Assembly: GCA_021817145.1 (NCBI GenBank)
Contig: JAKAVV010000008.1
Coordinates: forward strand, 1-64,000
Direction of reading: 5' to 3'
From: a bacterium
GTDB taxonomy: Bacteria > Vulcanimicrobiota > JABDET01
DNA: 64,000 nt
In this document: positions 36,819 through 45,437 of the stretch, piece by piece
Numbering within the stretch: the stretch's first letter is position 1
Layout: each line of letters starts with the position of its first letter
The notes under the pieces: generated by a model
What the model was told of the DNA's origin: nothing
The model's database searches: none
The model's input: the letters and a program-made list of their open reading frames with translations, nothing else
Made by a program: the position numbers and the translations under genes

Positions 36819-38276
36819 ATGATCCAAGATACTGCTCAATCTCCTATTTCACAAAAACCAGAAGTAAAGCGGAGTTTAGTGGAGAAGAATTTTTTAGATC
36901 GACTCTGGGATTTTTTGAGTTCAGGGCAAATGGCTATTTGGCTATTAAGCTTATCAGCCTTAGCCGTTCTAATGGGAACGATCGTGGAACAGGATAAATC
37001 CCCCGAAAAGTATGTCAGAACTTATGGACCTTTAATCGCTCATTTAATTCAACTGCTCCACATTTACGATCTATACCACAGTTGGTGGTTTGAAATTTTA
37101 ATGGCATTCATCTGCCTTAATCTCTTCTTGTCAAACTTTAATCGAGGGGAAAAGGTGATCAAAAAGTATTATCACGCTCCTATTGTTATGGAACCCTCTT
37201 ATTTTAAGGACGCCCCTTCCAAAATAGTTAAAAGCGTGAAAACAGGGGTCCATGAAGCCTGTTTAAAACTAGAGAACGCTTTCCAAAAAACAAAATATGC
37301 TTTTCGGAAAGAGCAGTCAGGAGACTCTATTTATTATTACGCCGAAAAAGGGAAGATCACTGTATGGGGATCCCTTATTGCCCATATTGGTCTTCTTCTT
37401 CTGTTTGTTGGAATTATTGTGGGGCATTTTACAGGTGGATATTTTTTCGGACGCTATATTCCACCGCAAGGATTCGACCGCACAACCATGCTTCTTCCCG
37501 GCCAAAGTTATTACATTCCCGAAGGAAATTTTGGTTTCACATTGAAAAAATTTGTTGCCCGCTGGAACAAAGAGCGTCTTCCTATCCTTTATCGAAGCAC
37601 AGTTGCTGTTTTTAACAAAATGGGAAAAGATCTGTTTACATCCAGTATTGAAGTCAATCACCCTCTTGTTTATCATAATGTGAAAATCTATCAAGCAACC
37701 TATGCTCCAGGGTATATTGTTGGGCATTATACGGATTTGAATGGGAAAAATCATACTTTTAAAGTCATGGTGCAGCAAGGTTCAAGCATGTTTTTCCCTG
37801 TTCATCCAGGGAAAGGGAAAGAATGGATTGGAATGATCCGCAATTTTATCCCTGATATTGTATTCGGTCCTGATGGACAGGTTGGTTCATTCAGTAAAGA
37901 ACCTTATAATCCTGGAATTTACCTCATGCTTGTAACCAATATCAAAAAAATGCCTCCTGATCCAAAAAGCATAAAAAAAGTTGGCTGGCTGACGAAAAGT
38001 TTAACGGCATCTTATGATGGGATCAAATTTCATTTTGATAAACTGATTTTAATCAGTGGATTTGAAATTAAGAGAGATTTAGGGGTTCCTATTGTATTTG
38101 CAAGCTTTATCGTCATTGTTTTAGGTGTCATTTTAACTTTTTACACCCCTCATAAAGTGATTAGGGCGCAGGTTGCTGCCACTCCTGAAGGGTCTCAGAT
38201 TACGGTGGCTGCATCAAGAAAAGATAGAGAACAGAATTATGAAAAAGAATTTGATCTCGTTCAAAAGGTTTTTTGA
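36819..38276 (+). CDS. resB: Cytochrome c biogenesis protein ResB
   Basis: System II haem-ligase subunit in the inner membrane. It has 485 residues with TM segments at about 37-55 (MAIWLLSLSALAVLMGTIV), 90-108, 183-205 (WGSLIAHIGLLLLFVGIIVG) and 420-440 (VFASFIVIVLGVILTFY), and a large periplasmic domain between the last two. The SGQMAIWLL start and LIAHIGLLLLF are typical of ResB/Ccs1. Together with CcsA it exports haem and ligates it to CxxCH motifs, several of which are encoded nearby. Confidence 0.93.
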   Translation: MIQDTAQSPISQKPEVKRSLVEKNFLDRLWDFLSSGQMAIWLLSLSALAVLMGTIVEQDKSPEKYVRTYGPLIAHLIQLLHIYDLYHSWWFEILMAFICLNLFLSNFNRGEKVIKKYYHAPIVMEPSYFKDAPSKIVKSVKTGVHEACLKLENAFQKTKYAFRKEQSGDSIYYYAEKGKITVWGSLIAHIGLLLLFVGIIVGHFTGGYFFGRYIPPQGFDRTTMLLPGQSYYIPEGNFGFTLKKFVARWNKERLPILYRSTVAVFNKMGKDLFTSSIEVNHPLVYHNVKIYQATYAPGYIVGHYTDLNGKNHTFKVMVQQGSSMFFPVHPGKGKEWIGMIRNFIPDIVFGPDGQVGSFSKEPYNPGIYLMLVTNIKKMPPDPKSIKKVGWLTKSLTASYDGIKFHFDKLILISGFEIKRDLGVPIVFASFIVIVLGVILTFYTPHKVIRAQVAATPEGSQITVAASRKDREQNYEKEFDLVQKVF

Positions 38277-38349
38277 TTAGACTATTGAATTTCTCTATGA
38301 TTTAAGTTATGTTTCACCAAATTCTAACTTCATTGTAAAGGAGGGTTTT

Positions 38350-39390
38350 ATGCCTCAACCGCATTATATGGACGTGATTTACAATATTATTTTTGCAGGA
38401 TACTTATTGGCATCATTCTTTTATTTGGGCTTGCTGGTAAAACAAAATTTATCCTGGGCAAAATTAGGGAAAGCTATTTTAATTTCAACTGTTATTTTGC
38501 AGCTTATTTTCATCTTTTTACGAATGGTGGCAGACCGGAATTACGTGGGGTTCTGGTATGCGCCTCTTGCCAATCTGTTTGAAGAAGCCACCTGCTTAAC
38601 CTGCGCCCTTTCTATCTATTATCTGATAACTGAATCTTTCACAGGATTCAGAACATTAGGAACCATTATTGTTCCTCTAAACACCCTGCTGGTCACGTGG
38701 TGCGCTTTAGGGGGACCTGGTAACAGCGCCATGAGCTATAATCTTGAACAGCCGCCGCCGGCTCTTCGAAGTTATTGGATTGATATTCACGTTCCAGTCC
38801 ATCTTATCGCGTACAGCGCTCTTGTTGTTGCTTTTGGACTCGGGATTATGTATCTAGCAAAACATGCCCAAGAAGAAAAATGGAAACAGCTGCACAGGGG
38901 GGAAGATTTGCCTGTTACAGACCACCCCGAGGAACCACTCTCTTCTAAAGGCGGAGTTGCTGTCATCGAAAGAACAAAGAAGCCATCTGCTTCTTCTATG
39001 CAGAGATCAGCACAGCAAACTGGATTTTTATCCTGGGCTCCTCCAAGTGATAGAATTGACAAAATGATCTACAGGGCTGTTGTTATTGGTTTTGGTTTTT
39101 TGACTGCTTTAATTATGCTGGGGGCAACCTGGGCAGAGGTTTCATGGGGTACTTACTGGGGATGGGATCCAAAGGAAACTTCTGCCTTAATTACCTGGTT
39201 GGTCTATGCTGTTTATGTTCATGGGAGATTTATGCTTGGATGGGGGACCAAACAAAGAAGCTTGTTAGCCTGGCTCTGTATTATTGGATTTGCTTCTTTG
39301 ATGTTTACCTATTTAGGAGTAAGTTTTCTGCTTCCAGGACTGCACAGCTATTTAAGATCACTTGCTGTCCTTGGGCTTAAATCAATATAG
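38350..39390 (+). CDS. ccsA: Cytochrome c biogenesis protein CcsA (CcsB)
   Basis: Haem-handling subunit of System II. It has 346 residues and about eight TM helices. The WWD motif is in SWGTYWGWDPKETSALITW (about 265-285), and conserved haem-ligand histidines are in DIHVPVHL, YVHGRF and LPGLHSYL. An extra charged cytoplasmic loop (about 180-225, HAQEEKWKQL...QRSAQQ) is inserted between helices. AAAGGAGGG precedes the ATG. It lies 73 bp after resB and is followed by a strong terminator. Confidence 0.94.
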   Translation: MPQPHYMDVIYNIIFAGYLLASFFYLGLLVKQNLSWAKLGKAILISTVILQLIFIFLRMVADRNYVGFWYAPLANLFEEATCLTCALSIYYLITESFTGFRTLGTIIVPLNTLLVTWCALGGPGNSAMSYNLEQPPPALRSYWIDIHVPVHLIAYSALVVAFGLGIMYLAKHAQEEKWKQLHRGEDLPVTDHPEEPLSSKGGVAVIERTKKPSASSMQRSAQQTGFLSWAPPSDRIDKMIYRAVVIGFGFLTALIMLGATWAEVSWGTYWGWDPKETSALITWLVYAVYVHGRFMLGWGTKQRSLLAWLCIIGFASLMFTYLGVSFLLPGLHSYLRSLAVLGLKSI

Positions 39391-39409
39391 TCTAAAATTA
39401 AATCTCTTT

Positions 39410-39440
39410 TACCCTCCTCAAAAAGGAGGGTATTTTTTTT
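39410..39440 (+). terminator. Rho-independent terminator after ccsA
   Basis: Perfect 9-bp stem TACCCTCCT/AGGAGGGTA with a 5-nt loop followed by eight T. It separates the cytochrome biogenesis unit from the hemD unit. Confidence 0.92.
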
Positions 39441-39531
39441 AGATAATTTGTGGAGGAGATTGTTCCATAGGGTTCCTCCTTCTTCTATAGAAATAATCAT
39501 ACAAAGAAATACAGACAAAAAGGGGGATGAA

Positions 39532-40296
39532 TTGCTCGAAAAGAAGAAAATTGTTGTTACTCGCCCTCTTGGACAAGAGAAATCCTTCATCAAACTGCTC
39601 CAGAATGCTGGAGCTATTGTTTTCCACTGTCCCACAATTAAAATCTCCCCCTGTTATAATCCAAAAGAATTTCTTTCTATCCTTAGTGAGAAACGGTACG
39701 ACTGGGTTTGCTTCACCAGCGCAAATGGAGTTAACCTTGCCCTGGATTTTGCTGAAAAAGAAGAAAAAATGGATTTTTTTCGCGCGGCTCAGATTGCTTG
39801 CATAGGGCCAGCAACACAGGAAACTCTTAAAGCAAGAGGGGTTGAGTCAAGCCTCATCCCTGAGCAGTTCCAAGCAGAAGGACTGATTTCAACCCTTCAG
39901 AAAGAAAATTTAAAAGGGAAATCTTTTCTTCTACTGAGAGCAAAAGGGGCCAGAAAAATTTTAAGAGAAGCTCTAGCTGCTGAGGGGGCTTCTGTTTTAG
40001 AGTTCCCACTTTATGATACTTTCCCTGATCCTCAAGGGCTGCAAACTCTTAAAGCTTTATTAAAAACAAACAGCGCTGATGTGATTACTTTCACCAGTTC
40101 TTCAACTGTTCGATCTTTTAAACAGCTGATCCTTGAAGAAAGGGTAGAAGTTTTGCCAGAAACACTTATCTTCGCTTCAATTGGCCCCATCACTTCCAAT
40201 ACTCTCCTTGAAGAAGGATTATGGGTCAATGTAGAAGCTAAAACTTCTACAACCAAAGGGTTAGTAGAATCACTGGAAGAATTTTTTAACCCATGA
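39532..40296 (+). CDS. hemD: Uroporphyrinogen-III synthase
   Basis: Closes and inverts ring D to give uroporphyrinogen III. About 254 residues: KKKIVVTRPLGQEKSF at the start, DWVCFTSANGVNLAL, ACIGPATQETLKARG and DVITFTSSSTVRSF, the usual two-domain HemD pattern. I choose TTG 39532, preceded by AAAAAGGGGG; a frame extension to 39448 would overlap the terminator region and has no conserved residues. The stop overlaps hemL by 4 bp. Confidence 0.9.
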   Translation: MLEKKKIVVTRPLGQEKSFIKLLQNAGAIVFHCPTIKISPCYNPKEFLSILSEKRYDWVCFTSANGVNLALDFAEKEEKMDFFRAAQIACIGPATQETLKARGVESSLIPEQFQAEGLISTLQKENLKGKSFLLLRAKGARKILREALAAEGASVLEFPLYDTFPDPQGLQTLKALLKTNSADVITFTSSSTVRSFKQLILEERVEVLPETLIFASIGPITSNTLLEEGLWVNVEAKTSTTKGLVESLEEFFNP

Positions 40297-41615
40297 ACCC
40301 AAAATTGTCAAAATCAAAGTCGGAAGAATGGTTTAAAAGAGCAAAAGCCGTTATTCCAGGAGGAGTAAATTCACCTGTCAGAGCTTTTACATCTGTTGGA
40401 GAAACACCTCCATTTATAACAAAAGGTTCTGAAGCATATTTATGGGATGAAGATGGAAATCAGTACATTGATTATGTCTGTTCATGGGGACCGCTTATTC
40501 TTGGACATGCGCATCCAGAAATAGTAAAAACAGTAAAAAGCGCTGCGGAAAACGGTTTAACTTTTGGAGCTGCGACTCGTAATGAAGTCATCCTGGCAGA
40601 GATCATTCAATCAGCGATTCCTTCAATACAAAAGCTAAGACTTGTCACTTCTGGAACAGAAGCTGCAATGACAGCTGTTCGACTGGCAAGAGCTTTTACG
40701 GGAAAAAAAATGATCTTAAAATTTGAAGGATGCTATCATGGACATGCTGATCCATTCCTTGTAAAAGCTGGATCTGGACTTTTAACATTTGGGACCCCTT
40801 CAAGCCGAGGGATTCCAGAAGAAGTCTCCTCTAGCACTCTGGTAGCCCATTACAATGCTGAAGCAGATTTAGATGAAATTTTTATGAAACAGGGGAAAGA
40901 TATCGCTTGTGTTATCGTTGAACCAGTGGCAGGAAACATGGGGGTTGTCCTTCCCAAGCTCGGCTTTTTAGAAAAACTTTCTTCCCTCTGCAGACAGACA
41001 AAAACGGTCTTGATTTTTGACGAAGTCATAACAGGCTTCAGAACTTGTTATGGAGGGTATCAGAATCTTTGTGGTATTTCCCCTGATTTAACTTGCCTTG
41101 GGAAAATTATTGGAGGGGGGCTCCCAATGGCTGCTGTAGGCGGAAAAAATGAAATTATGTCCCTCTTGTCCCCAGAAGGTCCTGTCTATCAAGCAGGAAC
41201 CCTTGCCGGCAATCCGGCAGCAGTGGCTGCAGGAATTGCCACTCTAAAAGTTTTAAATCAGAAAAAAGAAAAAATATATGAGGAACTAGAACAGAAAACC
41301 GCATGGCTAACCTCAAAAATAAAAAACGCTGCGGAAAAATTAAAACTACCCATTAAAATCAATAGGATGGGTTCTATGTTTACTCTTTTTTTCTCCGATA
41401 ACCCTGTTGAGAGTTTCTCTGATGTTATTTCCTCTCGTACAAACCTTTACAAACCTTTTTTTAAAGAGATGCTGGAAAATAAAATTTACCTTCCGCCCTC
41501 TGCTTTTGAAGCCTGGTTTATGTCAACAGCTCATAGGCAGCAGGATCTTGAAAAAACGGCGCAGTATGCCGAAAAAGCTTTTATCAAAGTAAAGGCGGCT
41601 CTTACGCTCTTATGA
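40293..41615 (+). CDS. hemL: Glutamate-1-semialdehyde 2,1-aminomutase
   Basis: PLP enzyme making 5-aminolevulinate in the C5 haem pathway. It has 440 residues with IPGGVNSPVRAF near the start, VTSGTEAAMTAVRLAR, FEGCYHGHAD, FDEVITGFR and Schiff-base Lys near 271 (LGKIIGGGLPM). It overlaps hemD at ATGA and the TPR/Pro-rich gene at its 3' end by 4 bp, so hemD, hemL and the following genes are one operon. Confidence 0.97.
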   Translation: MNPKLSKSKSEEWFKRAKAVIPGGVNSPVRAFTSVGETPPFITKGSEAYLWDEDGNQYIDYVCSWGPLILGHAHPEIVKTVKSAAENGLTFGAATRNEVILAEIIQSAIPSIQKLRLVTSGTEAAMTAVRLARAFTGKKMILKFEGCYHGHADPFLVKAGSGLLTFGTPSSRGIPEEVSSSTLVAHYNAEADLDEIFMKQGKDIACVIVEPVAGNMGVVLPKLGFLEKLSSLCRQTKTVLIFDEVITGFRTCYGGYQNLCGISPDLTCLGKIIGGGLPMAAVGGKNEIMSLLSPEGPVYQAGTLAGNPAAVAAGIATLKVLNQKKEKIYEELEQKTAWLTSKIKNAAEKLKLPIKINRMGSMFTLFFSDNPVESFSDVISSRTNLYKPFFKEMLENKIYLPPSAFEAWFMSTAHRQQDLEKTAQYAEKAFIKVKAALTLL

Positions 41616-42664
41616 ATGACAAAATTAAAAACCATATCCAGGAAGGTGATAAAGCGGCCCAACAAAAAGACTGGGATACTGCTCTTAACTGGTATGAAAG
41701 AGCTCTGGAATTTTCCCCTTTTGAGAATGAAATTCATGAAAAGATTATTCACTGTCACATTAACAGAAAAGATAGGAAGAGGTATCTTGAAGCTGTTAAT
41801 CGCTATAGAAACGCTAAAAATTCCGCTCCTATACCCCAACAGACTCTATCTCATAAATTAATTGAACCTCCTAAACCTCAACCCACTAAACCTGAACCCA
41901 CTAAACCTGAACCTCCTAAACCTGAACCTCCTAAACCTCAACCCACTAAACCTGAACCTCCTAAACCTCAACCCACTAAACCTGAACCTCCTAAACCTGA
42001 ACCCACTAAACCTGAACCTCCTAAACCTCAACCCACTAAACCTGAACCTCCTAAACCTGAACCTCCTAAACCTGAACCTCCTAAACCTGAACCTCCTAAA
42101 CCTGAACCTCCTAAACCTGAACCTCCTAAACCTGAACCCACTAAACCTGAACCTCCTAAACCTCAACCCACTAAACCTGAACCTCCTAAACCTGAACCCA
42201 CTAAACCTGAACCTCCTAAACCTCAACCCACTAAACCTGAACCTCCTAAACCTCAACCCACTAAACCTGAACCTCCTAAACCTCAACCCACTAAACCTGA
42301 ACCTCCTAAACCTGAACCCACTAAAAAAACAAAAGAAATCCCCTTATTCAGCACCATCGAATCTGCCCCATCACTTAAAAGATCTTCCGATATTTCTGAG
42401 GCGGAAATGATTGAAGCAGATGCTGAACAGTGGGAAAAACGAGGAGAAAAGGAGACTGCTTCAAAATCTTATGCACAAGCAGCTTATCTATGGAAACAGA
42501 AAGGAGACAACGCGCGAGCAGGGCTAGCTTATGAAAAATCTTATGAATTTTCCCCTAACCCCGAAATACTTACTCAATTAAATGAACTCTACAGCCAAGG
42601 GGTCAAACTAAAACAGTCAACCGTTATGGAAATTTATAAAAAAATCTACCACATGAAAATTTAA
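41612..42664 (+). CDS. TPR protein split by a long Pro-rich KPEPPKPEPTKP repeat
   Basis: A 350-residue soluble protein. Residues 1-75 form two TPR-like helices (GDKAAQQKDWDTALNWYERALEFSP). About 85-238 is a low-complexity stretch of KPEPP / KPEPT / KPQPT units, likely a stiff polyproline spacer. About 255-350 is a second TPR-like helical part (KSYAQAAYLWKQKGDNARAGLAYEKS). No signal peptide or TM segment, so unlike TonB the repeat should be cytoplasmic. It overlaps hemL by 4 bp and lies 14 bp before the PilZ gene. It may scaffold partners across a distance; no known family. Confidence 0.8.
   Translation: MNDKIKNHIQEGDKAAQQKDWDTALNWYERALEFSPFENEIHEKIIHCHINRKDRKRYLEAVNRYRNAKNSAPIPQQTLSHKLIEPPKPQPTKPEPTKPEPPKPEPPKPQPTKPEPPKPQPTKPEPPKPEPTKPEPPKPQPTKPEPPKPEPPKPEPPKPEPPKPEPPKPEPPKPEPTKPEPPKPQPTKPEPPKPEPTKPEPPKPQPTKPEPPKPQPTKPEPPKPQPTKPEPPKPEPTKKTKEIPLFSTIESAPSLKRSSDISEAEMIEADAEQWEKRGEKETASKSYAQAAYLWKQKGDNARAGLAYEKSYEFSPNPEILTQLNELYSQGVKLKQSTVMEIYKKIYHMKI
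41866..42324 (+). repeat. Short tandem repeats encoding the Pro-rich spacer
   Basis: About 460 bp of 15-bp units of the type CCTAAACCTGAACCT with variants ending in CCCA or CTCAA. Because the unit is 5 codons without stops in other frames, the plus-2 frame (LNLNPLNLN) and the minus strand (RFRRFRFSG) are open too. Only the KPEP frame joins two folded domains in an operon, so it is the coding one. Confidence 0.95.
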
Positions 42665-42678
42665 GGAGTTGACTTGAA

Positions 42679-43044
42679 ATGACTGATTTTGAAGAAAGAA
42701 GAGAATTTGTGAGAATGCCTGCCAGTTCCAAAGCTGTTGTCCACCAGAACAAAAAAAAGTGGGATGCGAGCGTTATTGACATCAGCCCTGGCGGATGTCA
42801 GCTCTTATGCTCCGAAAAACTGGAAAAAGAGATTCCGATAAAATTGGACTTTTTCTTTAATGCAGCAGATCCATCTGTTCGAATCCAAGGGAATATCGCA
42901 TGGACAAAAAAGCATGAATCTGAACCTCTTTGGAGGCATGGAATCCAATTCAAAGAAAAAGAAAAATTTGAAAAGCTGGGAGCAATGTTTATGGATTACT
43001 TAATTTTTAAGAAAAAAATGGAACAAATAAAAAAGGGGAAATAG
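42679..43044 (+). CDS. PilZ-domain protein (c-di-GMP binding)
   Basis: A 121-residue single PilZ domain. The c-di-GMP motifs are intact: RxxxR in RREFVRMP (7-14) and DxSxxG in DISPGG (34-39). AAGGAG lies 9-14 bases before the ATG (GGAG at 42664-42667). It sits between the Pro-rich TPR gene and the haem-motif membrane proteins, suggesting that second-messenger input is linked to that system. Confidence 0.9.
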   Translation: MTDFEERREFVRMPASSKAVVHQNKKKWDASVIDISPGGCQLLCSEKLEKEIPIKLDFFFNAADPSVRIQGNIAWTKKHESEPLWRHGIQFKEKEKFEKLGAMFMDYLIFKKKMEQIKKGK

Positions 43045-43071
43045 AAGCAAGAAAGAAAATTCAGAAAAAAG

Positions 43072-44025
43072 ATGAAATTTGTTTACAGCATTCGATTCAG
43101 ACTTTTGATCTCAATTTTGATTTTTATTCTTCTATTTATGCCAGTTTTGTGGATTGTTGCCATTCATTTTGGAAAAAAAGAACTGCGATCCACTTACAAG
43201 ACCAGCAAAAGAGAAATCATGAAAAACACTAAACGTTGGACAGCCATTACAGCACGTTTGATTTTTGGCTCATTAAGAGAATCTATGGCTAAATACGATG
43301 TAAGCGCCATGGAAAAGATTGTTCAAATGGCCAGAGCGCAGAAAGACATTGAAGCCGTTCGAGTCTTTGGTCCAAAAATGTTTCCTGGACCCAATAACTC
43401 TCTTGTTGGACAGTTAAGGTTTAATGGAGATACAAAAAAACGCCCCCCACAGGTTTACAACATAGAATGCAGCGCCTGTCATACTTCTACAGGGGCATTG
43501 AGGATTAAAGTAAAAACCAAAAAAGCAGCCATGGTGGATGCGCAGGCAAGAATTGATGTTAGAACAAGCGCGCTCAACATAAAACACCATGGGGTTTTTG
43601 AAATGATTGTGCATGTTTTTAACCAGGCAGACCCCTGCTACCAATGTCATCTCCCTACCCAAAAAGTGAATGGAGTGATACAGGTGGACATCTCTGAGAA
43701 AAACGTGCGCAAACTCCTCCGCTCTATGAAAAAGAAAGAAAAAGAGACCGAAAAAAAATTCGAGCAGCAGATTGTTCTCTGGACATTACTCTTTATGTTC
43801 ATCTCTTCCGCAATTCTGTTGGTCATCGCGACTGGAATCGTAAATAAACTGGCTAAACTTAAATCTGTGGCAGAACGGGTGAGCCTTGGAGAGACAAATG
43901 TTACCATGGAGGATATTCCTCCTTCCTCTGATGAAGTTGGAGAACTCAGAGATTCTTTTGAACGAATGTTAGTCGCTGTAAAATTCTTCATGACTCCAGA
44001 AGAAGAACCGGAGGAACCTGTCTAA
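43072..44025 (+). CDS. Two-haem-motif membrane sensor with terminal HAMP-like region (copy A)
   Basis: 317 residues: TM1 at about 9-33, a periplasmic domain (34-232) carrying two CxxCH sites (CSACH near 132 and CYQCH near 189), TM2 at about 233-257 and a cytoplasmic HAMP-like region (LAKLKSVAERVSLGETNVTMEDIPPSSDEVGELRDSFERM) followed by a short acidic tail ending in EEPV. No kinase, methyl-accepting or cyclase domain follows, although the HAMP normally feeds one. The periplasmic part resembles haem-containing sensor domains of chemoreceptor type. The next gene starts at once (TAAATG), so its small product is the obvious partner. Confidence 0.85.
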   Translation: MKFVYSIRFRLLISILIFILLFMPVLWIVAIHFGKKELRSTYKTSKREIMKNTKRWTAITARLIFGSLRESMAKYDVSAMEKIVQMARAQKDIEAVRVFGPKMFPGPNNSLVGQLRFNGDTKKRPPQVYNIECSACHTSTGALRIKVKTKKAAMVDAQARIDVRTSALNIKHHGVFEMIVHVFNQADPCYQCHLPTQKVNGVIQVDISEKNVRKLLRSMKKKEKETEKKFEQQIVLWTLLFMFISSAILLVIATGIVNKLAKLKSVAERVSLGETNVTMEDIPPSSDEVGELRDSFERMLVAVKFFMTPEEEPEEPV

Positions 44026-44244
44026 ATGGCTCTTTACGACGAAATCGTCTCTCTCTCTAAACCTTATCTCGGAATCGCTACTGATGCTTTCCTTAAACGG
44101 CAGTTAAAACATATTAATCGAACCCCTGAATCCATGGATAAAGCCTCCATCCCTGAACTCGCTAAATGGATCGAAATCTCTTCAAAAATGCTGATGGGTG
44201 AAGCAAAAGCAAAAACCCTGAAAGAAAAAATCCTGAACCTGGGG
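43826..44244 (+). repeat. Near-identical 419-bp direct repeat, copy A
   Basis: Matches 45013-45431 without indels. It covers TM2 end, HAMP, acidic tail and the whole small gene. Within the small gene I count only three base differences in about 215, all synonymous, while the upstream periplasmic domains are strongly diverged. Confidence 0.9.
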
Positions 44245-44253
44245 GGATCATGA
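44026..44253 (+). CDS. Small soluble partner of the haem-motif sensor (copy A)
   Basis: A 75-residue, all-helical, basic protein (MALYDEIVSLSKPYLG...). It has no Cys and no TM segment. Segments SKPYLGIATDAFLKRQL and IPELAKWIEISSKMLMGEAKAKTL are conserved in copy B; I recall similar short proteins next to sensor genes in other bacteria, without known function. It starts directly after the sensor stop and overlaps the second sensor by 4 bp (ATGA). Confidence 0.82.
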   Translation: MALYDEIVSLSKPYLGIATDAFLKRQLKHINRTPESMDKASIPELAKWIEISSKMLMGEAKAKTLKEKILNLGGS

Positions 44254-45212
44254 AGTTTATTCACAGCATTCGATTTAAGCTTCTGGCAGCAATTCTTCTC
44301 TTTGTGACATTCTCTGTTACCCTTCTTTTATACACTGTCCTTCACTTTGGGAAGAAAGAACTAAAAGTAACTTATACAGAAGGGAAAAAGAAAATCATAA
44401 GCGATACCAAAGAATGGTCTCTTGTTCTAGCTCACTTAACTTTTGGAGCCTTGAGTCGATCTATGGAAGATGGGGATGTGGATGCGCTGCAAAAACTTAC
44501 AACCATGGCAAGAGAGCAGAAAGACATTGAAGCTGTTCGCATTTTCAGCCCACAGTTAACAGCAGGAAACAACGGCAAATTAAAAGGGGTTCTGCTCTTT
44601 ACGGGTGATACCCATGGATATCCTGAAAAAGTAAAAAAGATTGACTGCGCGAAATGTCATAACAGCGATGGAACATTGAATCAAACAGGGCTTGCTCTAA
44701 AGCCAAAACCCGCTATGCTGGATTCTCAAGTTAGAATTGACGCAAACTGGAGAGCAGAAAATTTACAGGGAAACCGAACTTTTGGAATGATTGTTCATGT
44801 TTTTAATCAAGCCTCTTGTTCAGAATGTCATACCCACCCATCTACTCAAAAAGTGGATGGAGTGATTCAACTTAACATTTCTCTAAAAGATGTAAAAAGA
44901 CTTTTAAAAAGAATGCATCGGCGAGCAGAACGAAACGAACAGCATTTTAGAAATGAAGTTCTTGTGTGGACACTGGTTTGCGTTTTTATTCTCTCAGCTA
45001 TTTTGTTGTTTGTCGCGACTGGAATCGTAAATAAACTGGCTAAACTCAGATATATCGCAGAACAGGTCAGCCTTGGAGAGACCAATGTTACCATGGATGA
45101 TATTCCTCCTTCCTCTGATGAACTCGGAGAGCTGAGAGACTCATTTGAACGAATGTTAGTCGCCGTAAAATTCTTCATGATGCCAGAAGAAGAACCGGAG
45201 GAACCTGTCTAA
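44250..45212 (+). CDS. Two-haem-motif membrane sensor with terminal HAMP-like region (copy B)
   Basis: 320-residue paralogue of the previous sensor with the same layout: TM1 about 9-32, CAKCH near 133, CSECH near 190, TM2 about 237-260, HAMP-like region and the same EEEPEEPV tail. The periplasmic domain is clearly diverged from copy A (different loops before the first haem site and an insertion after it), while TM2-HAMP is nearly identical. This suggests different sensing and a common output. Confidence 0.85.
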   Translation: MKFIHSIRFKLLAAILLFVTFSVTLLLYTVLHFGKKELKVTYTEGKKKIISDTKEWSLVLAHLTFGALSRSMEDGDVDALQKLTTMAREQKDIEAVRIFSPQLTAGNNGKLKGVLLFTGDTHGYPEKVKKIDCAKCHNSDGTLNQTGLALKPKPAMLDSQVRIDANWRAENLQGNRTFGMIVHVFNQASCSECHTHPSTQKVDGVIQLNISLKDVKRLLKRMHRRAERNEQHFRNEVLVWTLVCVFILSAILLFVATGIVNKLAKLRYIAEQVSLGETNVTMDDIPPSSDELGELRDSFERMLVAVKFFMMPEEEPEEPV

Positions 45213-45431
45213 ATGGCTCTTTACGACGAAATCGTCTCTCTCTCTAAACCTTATCTCGGAATCGCCACTGACGCTTTCCTTAAACGCCAGTTAAAACATA
45301 TTAATCGAACCCCTGAATCCATGGATAAAGCCTCCATCCCTGAACTCGCTAAATGGATCGAAATCTCTTCAAAAATGCTGATGGGTGAAGCAAAAGCAAA
45401 AACCCTGAAAGAAAAAATCCTGAACCTGGGG
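45013..45431 (+). repeat. Near-identical 419-bp direct repeat, copy B
   Basis: Second copy of the block at 43826-44244, spanning HAMP-like region and small gene. The two copies are 1,187 bp apart in direct orientation, so recombination could delete or add one module. Confidence 0.9.
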
Positions 45432-45437
45432 CAGTAA
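45213..45437 (+). CDS. Small soluble partner of the haem-motif sensor (copy B)
   Basis: 74 residues, identical to copy A at protein level except at the C-terminus (NLGQ instead of NLGGS). It follows sensor copy B directly (TAAATG). No clear terminator follows before the mraZ promoter. Confidence 0.82.
   Translation: MALYDEIVSLSKPYLGIATDAFLKRQLKHINRTPESMDKASIPELAKWIEISSKMLMGEAKAKTLKEKILNLGQ

Noticed and set aside
41858-42410. Open frames LNLNPLNLN (plus) and RFRRFRFSG (minus)
   Set aside because: By-products of the 15-bp repeat; neither has flanking domains or a ribosome-binding site. The KPEP frame continues into folded sequence on both sides.
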